From an uncultured Clostridia bacterium (lineage in GTDB: Bacteria > Bacillota > Clostridia > Christensenellales > Borkfalkiaceae), in contig CAKQSB010000010.1 of the NCBI GenBank assembly GCA_934271735.1, positions 1-64,000 of the forward strand: a stretch of 64,000 nucleotides of DNA, written 5' to 3'. Shown here in pieces: positions 59,532 to 64,000 of this stretch; position 1 is the stretch's first letter; each line of letters starts with the position of its first letter. The notes beneath the pieces were generated by a model. That model had not been told where the DNA came from. It worked only from the letters and a program-made list of their open reading frames with translations, and searched no databases. The position numbers were made by a program, and so were the translations under genes.

Positions 59532-60824
59532 TCAAAGCGATCTTTTCCGGCGTCTCTGTAAAGTCTCGTAAGAATATGATTTTCCCTCATAAGTTACCGT
59601 CTCCGTTATGTAAACGATATCTCCGCTCGCCTCGGGTTCACCCGAAATTGTATATTCGTCGTGACTTACCTCCACTCCGCACTTCGTACATCTTTCCAGA
59701 TAATAATAGTGTTCTATACCTTTTTCGTCTGTATAATTCTTTTCTTCTACCCGCTCTAAAGTATGCTCGCCAAAATAGCCTTTTCTCCAGACGGTTTCTC
59801 CGCATACCCGACAAACTTCGATTACGAGATTTCCGCTGCACGGCTCGGGAAATTTTACTCCTTCATTTACTTCAAAAATATGCCCCGAGCTTTTATACTT
59901 GCTGATATATCCGCATTTTTTGCAAACTTCCGTAACGGCATATCCGTCATCGCAGGTTTCGCCGAACATTACGTAAGTATACTCGGTATAATAGTAGTGG
60001 TTACTTGCAAACCTTTCTTCTATAACGTACTCGTGAATAATTTTTCCATCAACGATTATTTGTTTGACGTGTTTTTTATATTCCACACAACAATTCAGTT
60101 CGACGCCGGTTTTTTGCTCGACAATTTTAAGTCCGCAATCGGCGCAACTTGACGTAGACACACCGTATTTAACGCCGTTTTTATCGGTGAATTCGGAATA
60201 TTCCGGTATTCTTCCTCTCACCCCACACGCAATATTATCGTAATCTGCACTGACGGTTTCGCCGCAGTCCGGACATTTATGAATTTCAATATACCCGCCG
60301 CATGTTTCTTTTTCGGTTAAATCGGAAATATTGATTTTTTCAGAGACCGAACTCGAATATTCGTGACTATTTACATATTCAAAAGGCGCGTCTAACACAA
60401 CGTTATTGTTCTTTGTTATTTTTATATAACCGCTGTTTATTTCCTTACATTTTGTATTTTTAATTTCATTATAAATGTTATACCTTGCCCCGCAAACCTT
60501 ACATTTCGTATTCGCCTTATAATACTTGTTTCCATTCTTCGTTACTCCGGTTTTAAAATCGTCCGAAAGTTCGCACGCCGAATTCGACCCGAAATTTTCA
60601 AACATTCGCTCTCCGCAACTCTCGCAAGTCATAATTACTATTTGCGAACCTTCGCAAATGCCTAAGTCCTCGCCTGTATAAAGGGTCAACAAGCGGTTTT
60701 CATGAGCGCATGCGGTAGTCGACGCGGAGTCTTCGTTTTTATCGCACGCCGCAAAGAACGCAACGACAACGGAAATCATAAACATTAAAACAAAAACAGA
60801 AACGAGTTTTGACTTTAACCTCAT
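59532..60824 (-). CDS. Lipoprotein made almost wholly of Cys-x-x-Cys repeats
   Basis: A 430-residue lipoprotein (lipobox FFAAC). Its length is covered by about eight Cys-x-x-Cys ribbons (TCESCGE, KCKVCGA, KCPDCGE, SCADCGL, VCKKCGY, VCRVCGE, RCTKCGV), each preceded by a lone Cys about 15-25 residues upstream; only one or two keep the GH ending of the related modules at 2106 and 15197. No catalytic domain or anchor follows. It may bind metal or form disulfides outside the cell. It has its own consensus promoter and is leftward like its neighbours. Confidence 0.75.
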   Translation of the reverse strand: MRLKSKLVSVFVLMFMISVVVAFFAACDKNEDSASTTACAHENRLLTLYTGEDLGICEGSQIVIMTCESCGERMFENFGSNSACELSDDFKTGVTKNGNKYYKANTKCKVCGARYNIYNEIKNTKCKEINSGYIKITKNNNVVLDAPFEYVNSHEYSSSVSEKINISDLTEKETCGGYIEIHKCPDCGETVSADYDNIACGVRGRIPEYSEFTDKNGVKYGVSTSSCADCGLKIVEQKTGVELNCCVEYKKHVKQIIVDGKIIHEYVIEERFASNHYYYTEYTYVMFGETCDDGYAVTEVCKKCGYISKYKSSGHIFEVNEGVKFPEPCSGNLVIEVCRVCGETVWRKGYFGEHTLERVEEKNYTDEKGIEHYYYLERCTKCGVEVSHDEYTISGEPEASGDIVYITETVTYEGKSYSYETLQRRRKRSL

Positions 60825-60894
60825 AATTCTCTCCTTTTATGCCGGCCAAGAATAAAAAAAACCGTGCCCTGACAACGTGTTTTTGATTACTATT

Positions 60895-60924
60895 ATTATA
60901 CTTTACCGAACAACAATATGTCAA
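60895..60924 (-). promoter_or_regulatory. Promoter of the Cys-rich lipoprotein gene
   Basis: TTGACA (60924-60919), an 18-base spacer and TATAAT (60900-60895). Confidence 0.8.
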
Positions 60925-61048
60925 GACCGATTTTAAATAAAATCGCGCCTCATTTTGCAAATTTTCACAAAATACACTTTTAGCAAATAATAACTCCGAT
61001 TTAAACTATGTTAAACCGCAAACAATTAACCTTATCTCAAAATCAAAA

Positions 61049-61081
61049 AAAGCTCGCGGGAATAAATCGCCCGCGAGCTTT
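61049..61081. terminator. Terminator of the cyclophilin-like gene
   Basis: AAAGCTCGCGGG and CCCGCGAGCTTT, with an A-run on the left that becomes a T-run on the minus strand, 18 bases past the stop. Confidence 0.9.
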
Positions 61082-61098
61082 ATGCCTTATTTATTTAA

Positions 61099-62064
61099 TT
61101 ATTTCGAGAACGTAACGCTCTTTATCGTAATCGTCGTTTCGGGACGAAGCGAAACATACGCTCCGTTGTTTTTGATCGCGTTGAGATAAGCCTTGCCGAG
61201 ATCGTCGTCCGAAGTAACTTTCAAAGAATATGCTCCGTCCGCGCCGATAACGAAAGTATCGCCGTCCGTGCCGACCTGATATTTTCTGCCGTATTCTTCG
61301 AGTGCCTTAACGAGATTATCGTACTCTTCCTGTTCGTCCGCAGTGGGATTTTCGGAGTCGAGTTCGGGTTCGTAAGAGAAATAATACGTCTTTACGGACG
61401 CGTCTCTGTTGTCGTCGTAAATAGTTTTGATACGAGAATAGCTCGATTTAACGTCGCTCGTAGCGTCGGACTTATCGGCTTTTCCGATAATGGCGAAAGA
61501 TTTTGCGGAAGAGAAATAAGTACTCGTTCCGAAAGTAACGGACATAACGCCCTTACCCGTATCATACGCCTCGATATCCGCGTCCTTAATACCTTTCAAA
61601 GATCTTTTCAGAACAAGCGCGCCGTCCGCAAGAGAAAGGTTTTCGCCCTTATAAACAACGCCGTTATCCGACATTTCTCCGACGATGGTAAACTTGGATG
61701 TGTAAACGTTTTTCTTTGTTGCGGCGTAAGTCGAATTGATTATCGAACCGTATTTATCTTCCAACGAAGTGTTAAAAGCCGCGTCCGCATAAGCGCCGAA
61801 TTCTATTCCGTGCTGAACGTCGCTTACGACCGTTCCGTCGTAATATCCCTTACCCGCAAGGTATTTGAAATGTTCGATAGTGTCGGGAGCGATATTCATA
61901 TAAAGCTTGAACGCAATCGCCTCTTCCTTTCCGTCTACGTCGAACGTGATCGTGCATTTTTCGATTTTACTGCCGTTTTCGATAGTATCGTTACAACCCG
62001 TTGCAAAAGCGCAAACGCCGACAGCCATACAAGCGGCTAAAACTCCGCTCAATATTTTTTTCAT
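61099..62064 (-). CDS. Cyclophilin-like lipoprotein, probably without isomerase activity
   Basis: A 321-residue lipoprotein (lipobox FATGC). Residues of about 35-80 follow the start of cyclophilin-type prolyl isomerases (FKLYMNIAPDTIEHFKYLAGKGYYDGTVV), but where active enzymes have F-H-R the sequence reads VVSDVQ, so the catalytic Arg is missing. The rest of the fold is expanded with a charged insert (about 220-270). It may be a binding or folding factor at the envelope. A GGAGG site sets the start at 62064; 18 in-frame upstream codons are not supported. Confidence 0.7.
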   Translation of the reverse strand: MKKILSGVLAACMAVGVCAFATGCNDTIENGSKIEKCTITFDVDGKEEAIAFKLYMNIAPDTIEHFKYLAGKGYYDGTVVSDVQHGIEFGAYADAAFNTSLEDKYGSIINSTYAATKKNVYTSKFTIVGEMSDNGVVYKGENLSLADGALVLKRSLKGIKDADIEAYDTGKGVMSVTFGTSTYFSSAKSFAIIGKADKSDATSDVKSSYSRIKTIYDDNRDASVKTYYFSYEPELDSENPTADEQEEYDNLVKALEEYGRKYQVGTDGDTFVIGADGAYSLKVTSDDDLGKAYLNAIKNNGAYVSLRPETTITIKSVTFSK

Positions 62065-62135
62065 AAAGACCTCCATGAAGTTTAATGCGCAAGCCGCGAA
62101 ACCGCTGACATACCACACAACTATTCATTATATAT

Positions 62136-62164
62136 ATTTTACATATATTATTCGCAGTTGTCAA
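62136..62164 (-). promoter_or_regulatory. Promoter of the cyclophilin-like gene
   Basis: TTGACA (62164-62159), a 17-base spacer and TAAAAT (62141-62136). Confidence 0.75.
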
Positions 62165-62220
62165 CCTTTAAATATGAAAATTTAAGGGTTTTTAGCGAAA
62201 AATACTCTCCGTCCGCTGTT

Positions 62221-63321
62221 TTACTCCCCTTGAAGGATATAGAACAACCACACGAGAAGAACGGCAAGCGCCGCGCCGAGTATGCACGCGATAGCGACTC
62301 TCCATGGCGAAACGGGCGTTTTCCCCGTAATTTTCGCCGTGCTTCCGTTCATAAACACCCTGTATTTTTTCTTTCTGAAAAGGAAATTCATTATATACAC
62401 GGGGATAAGCATATATTTAAAAGTCACGGAATTATACATCGTGGAAACATTGAGATAATCCACTACGTCGCAATGCAACGAACTTCTGATATCCGAACGG
62501 ATTTCCCTCGTCATAACGTCTTTCGCGTCTCCCCAACAGGTTTTGAGATCCTTTTTATAACCGTCCGCAACGTAACCCGAAAGATATTTACTTTCGTAAA
62601 CGCAGGCGTCTTTCGCCCTGTAAGGAGCGAGTTTATCGAGAGTCTGCTGATCGAGATTATCGCTTGCGGCAATGGTTACATCGTCGAAAAATCTGTCGTA
62701 ACCGCCCGAAACGTTTCTGTAAACGATATATGTTTCCGTACGTCTGTTCTTGCCCGAGCCGACGGTTCTCGTATGCCTGTCGCCTACCCTTCCGACGTAA
62801 GAGGATTTAGTGTCGCTGTCGAAAGTAAAGCTCGGCTCGTAAACGCCGTGAACGTTTTCAACGGTAAGACTTTTTTTAAACGCCCGCGGAGCAAAAATAC
62901 GCTTTTTAGCCCATTTTTTTGCCTGCGCCGCCGCCTGTGAGGAAGAAACCATAAACGGAATAACCGCGCCGGGGCGAAGACCTTCGAAACTGCCGCTTTT
63001 AACGACGTGCGAAGTTCCGCAGTACGGGCAAACGACAGCCTGCTCGTCCGCGCCGACGATAATCGTCGCTCCGCAGTTTTCGCAGGTGTACGTAGCCTGT
63101 TCGTTTTTATTCCATTTTTCCGCTGCCGCGAAACCGCGTTCTATGTCGTTCTCCACGACGTTTTTGTTTTTTTCGACACGCTTAAAACACCCGCAATACT
63201 CGCATTTGAGCATCTGGGAATCGGGATCGAAAAACATTTTTCCGCCGCAGTTGGGGCATTTTTCGTAATCGGTATTTATTTGTTTTAAGTTTTCGTCAAA
63301 TTCGTTTCCGGTTTCGCTCAT
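62221..63321 (-). CDS. Zinc-ribbon protein with C-terminal membrane segment
   Basis: A 366-residue protein with two N-terminal zinc ribbons (KCPNCGGKMFFDPDSQMLKCEYCG; YTCENCGATIIVGADEQAVVCPYCG), then a conserved all-beta/alpha body (GAVIPFMVSSSQAAAQAKKW; GVYEPSFTFDSDTKSSYVG; YLSGYVADGYKKDL) and one C-terminal membrane helix. This layout is that of TFIIB-type zinc-ribbon membrane proteins of Clostridia, of unknown function. Genes of this kind often lie near SPFH or other zinc-ribbon proteins, as here. Confidence 0.8.
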   Translation of the reverse strand: MSETGNEFDENLKQINTDYEKCPNCGGKMFFDPDSQMLKCEYCGCFKRVEKNKNVVENDIERGFAAAEKWNKNEQATYTCENCGATIIVGADEQAVVCPYCGTSHVVKSGSFEGLRPGAVIPFMVSSSQAAAQAKKWAKKRIFAPRAFKKSLTVENVHGVYEPSFTFDSDTKSSYVGRVGDRHTRTVGSGKNRRTETYIVYRNVSGGYDRFFDDVTIAASDNLDQQTLDKLAPYRAKDACVYESKYLSGYVADGYKKDLKTCWGDAKDVMTREIRSDIRSSLHCDVVDYLNVSTMYNSVTFKYMLIPVYIMNFLFRKKKYRVFMNGSTAKITGKTPVSPWRVAIACILGAALAVLLVWLFYILQGE

Positions 63322-63448
63322 ACCCTTTTACCGTATTTCGTCAAACAAAGAATTTCCGAGCAAAGGCAAACCTCTGCTCGGCTGAAAATTTTTATCTGTT
63401 AAATTAAAAGGACGTTAAAAAACGTTGTCCGTTATGTCCGTTAAATTA

Positions 63449-63643
63449 TCAGATATTGTTGAGTTCTTCGAGCATTTTCTCGAGATCCGCGCCGTGAACC
63501 TGAGCGGCTTCCCCTACGGTTTCGCCGTGAGCGATAGCGCAGCCGAGGCAGTGCATGCCGTATCTCATAAGAATTTCGCCCGCGTTTGGGTTAATATCGA
63601 GAGCGTCAACGATAATAGTATCCGCAGTAATTTTTTTATCCAT
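63449..63643 (-). CDS. DUF1858-type small protein
   Basis: A 64-residue protein of the DUF1858 family (ITADTIIVDALDINPNAGEILMRYGMHCLGCAIA). The conserved Cys-x-x-Cys (CLGC) may form a disulfide or bind metal; members are associated with hybrid-cluster or redox proteins. AAAGGAG precedes the ATG. Size is normal for the family. Confidence 0.88.
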   Translation of the reverse strand: MDKKITADTIIVDALDINPNAGEILMRYGMHCLGCAIAHGETVGEAAQVHGADLEKMLEELNNI

Positions 63644-63766
63644 TTTTATCTCCTTTTACCGTTATTATTTCGGTTTCGTTAAATTTGTGTCTTTTTTTCG
63701 GGGTACGGGTAATTTCCCGTATCGGGAAATCGGAACCCGCCCCATATTAAATCAGCCTGCTAAAAA

Positions 63767-64000
63767 TCAGCCGAGTTTTTTGCCGCATTCGGGGCAGAAC
63801 TTGGCGTTTTCGCCCACTTTTGCTCCACATTCGGGGCAGAATTTGTTTTTAGCCATAGGCTTTCCGCATTCGGGGCAGAATTTCGAACCTGCCGCAACCG
63901 TCTTTCCGCACGAGGGGCAAACAACTCCCGCAGAAGCGTTCTGAGCCTGATGTTGAGGCTGAGCCGCGCTAGGAGCCATAGCGCCCGCCATAGCCGCGCC
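63767..64000 (-). CDS. C-terminal part of a zinc-ribbon protein (runs off the window)
   Basis: The frame is open to the window edge, so only the last 77 residues are seen. An Ala/Met/Pro/Gln-rich linker leads to three zinc ribbons (VCPSCGKTV...FCPECG; FCPECGAKV...FCPECG). The same tail is usual on SPFH/virion-core-type (YdjI-like) proteins, which is my best guess, but other zinc-ribbon proteins end alike. An ATG at 63991 is in frame but unlikely to be the true start. Confidence 0.65.
   Translation of the reverse strand, partial: GAAMAGAMAPSAAQPQHQAQNASAGVVCPSCGKTVAAGSKFCPECGKPMAKNKFCPECGAKVGENAKFCPECGKKLG

Overview
The window looks like a chromosomal segment of a Gram-positive (monoderm), gut-type member of the Clostridia. 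The grounds are the many lipoproteins with classical lipoboxes, AGGAGG-type ribosome binding sites, consensus sigma-A promoters with 17-base spacing, a CIRCE-like heat-shock operator, MinD/MinE, single-chain GlyRS, GlnRS and MgtE, and surface proteins joined by Ser/Glu-rich linkers with Cys-x-x-Cys...LGH repeats. The exact order cannot be settled from the sequence; an uncultured Clostridia lineage is my guess.

Region 1 (about 1-21,300). After a repeat fragment and a LicC-like nucleotidyltransferase comes an AraC regulator, divergent from a long rightward gene cluster that runs to 21,282. The cluster encodes a Cys-rich lipoprotein, two CUT1-type sugar ABC permeases and their solute-binding lipoprotein (no ATPase), two exported tyrosine-phosphatase-like proteins, an exported calcineurin-type phosphoesterase, a LamG-like anchored protein, a TIM-barrel-like lipoprotein, a DUF4838-like protein and a large anchored multidomain protein. 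I read it as a surface system that binds, dephosphorylates and trims a phosphorylated or host-type glycan or inositol compound and imports the product. The substrate is not known.

Region 2 (21,300-41,300) is mostly housekeeping: cardiolipin synthase, HtpG under a degenerate CIRCE, MinE-MinD, a 1,164-residue lipoprotein of unknown function, a membrane-bound XRE regulator, a heavy-metal-exporter-type permease, a C-terminally short AlaRS, tRNA-Cys, Ogt, a lipoprotein, ribokinase, tRNA-Ala, aldose epimerase and MgtE, then remnants of surface genes.

Region 3 (41,382-49,983) is a compact leftward cassette of viral head genes: a small terminase-like protein, a Cys-rich small protein, portal, scaffold, HK97-fold major capsid protein, a connector, two beta-propeller-like proteins and a coiled-coil protein. 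It has one good vegetative promoter. I see no large terminase, tail, lysis, integrase or att site. Next to it lies tRNA-Glu with an operator-like palindrome over its -10 box.

Region 4 (50,300-64,000) holds REP-like hairpins, a GcnA-like GH20 enzyme, a CvpA-like membrane protein, GlnRS, a 279-base inverted-repeat element, GlyRS, a BspA-like LRR surface protein, a Cys-rich lipoprotein, a cyclophilin-like lipoprotein, a zinc-ribbon membrane protein, a DUF1858 protein and the end of a zinc-ribbon protein.

Two dispersed repeat families cut across all regions: a small hairpin whose loop is TTAATCGACTTATA (about a dozen copies), and an inverted-repeat element bounded by TAGCCACAGGTGATTG with an 80-100 base nested module. 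Two DNA-binding regulators also appear to be made from leaderless mRNAs.
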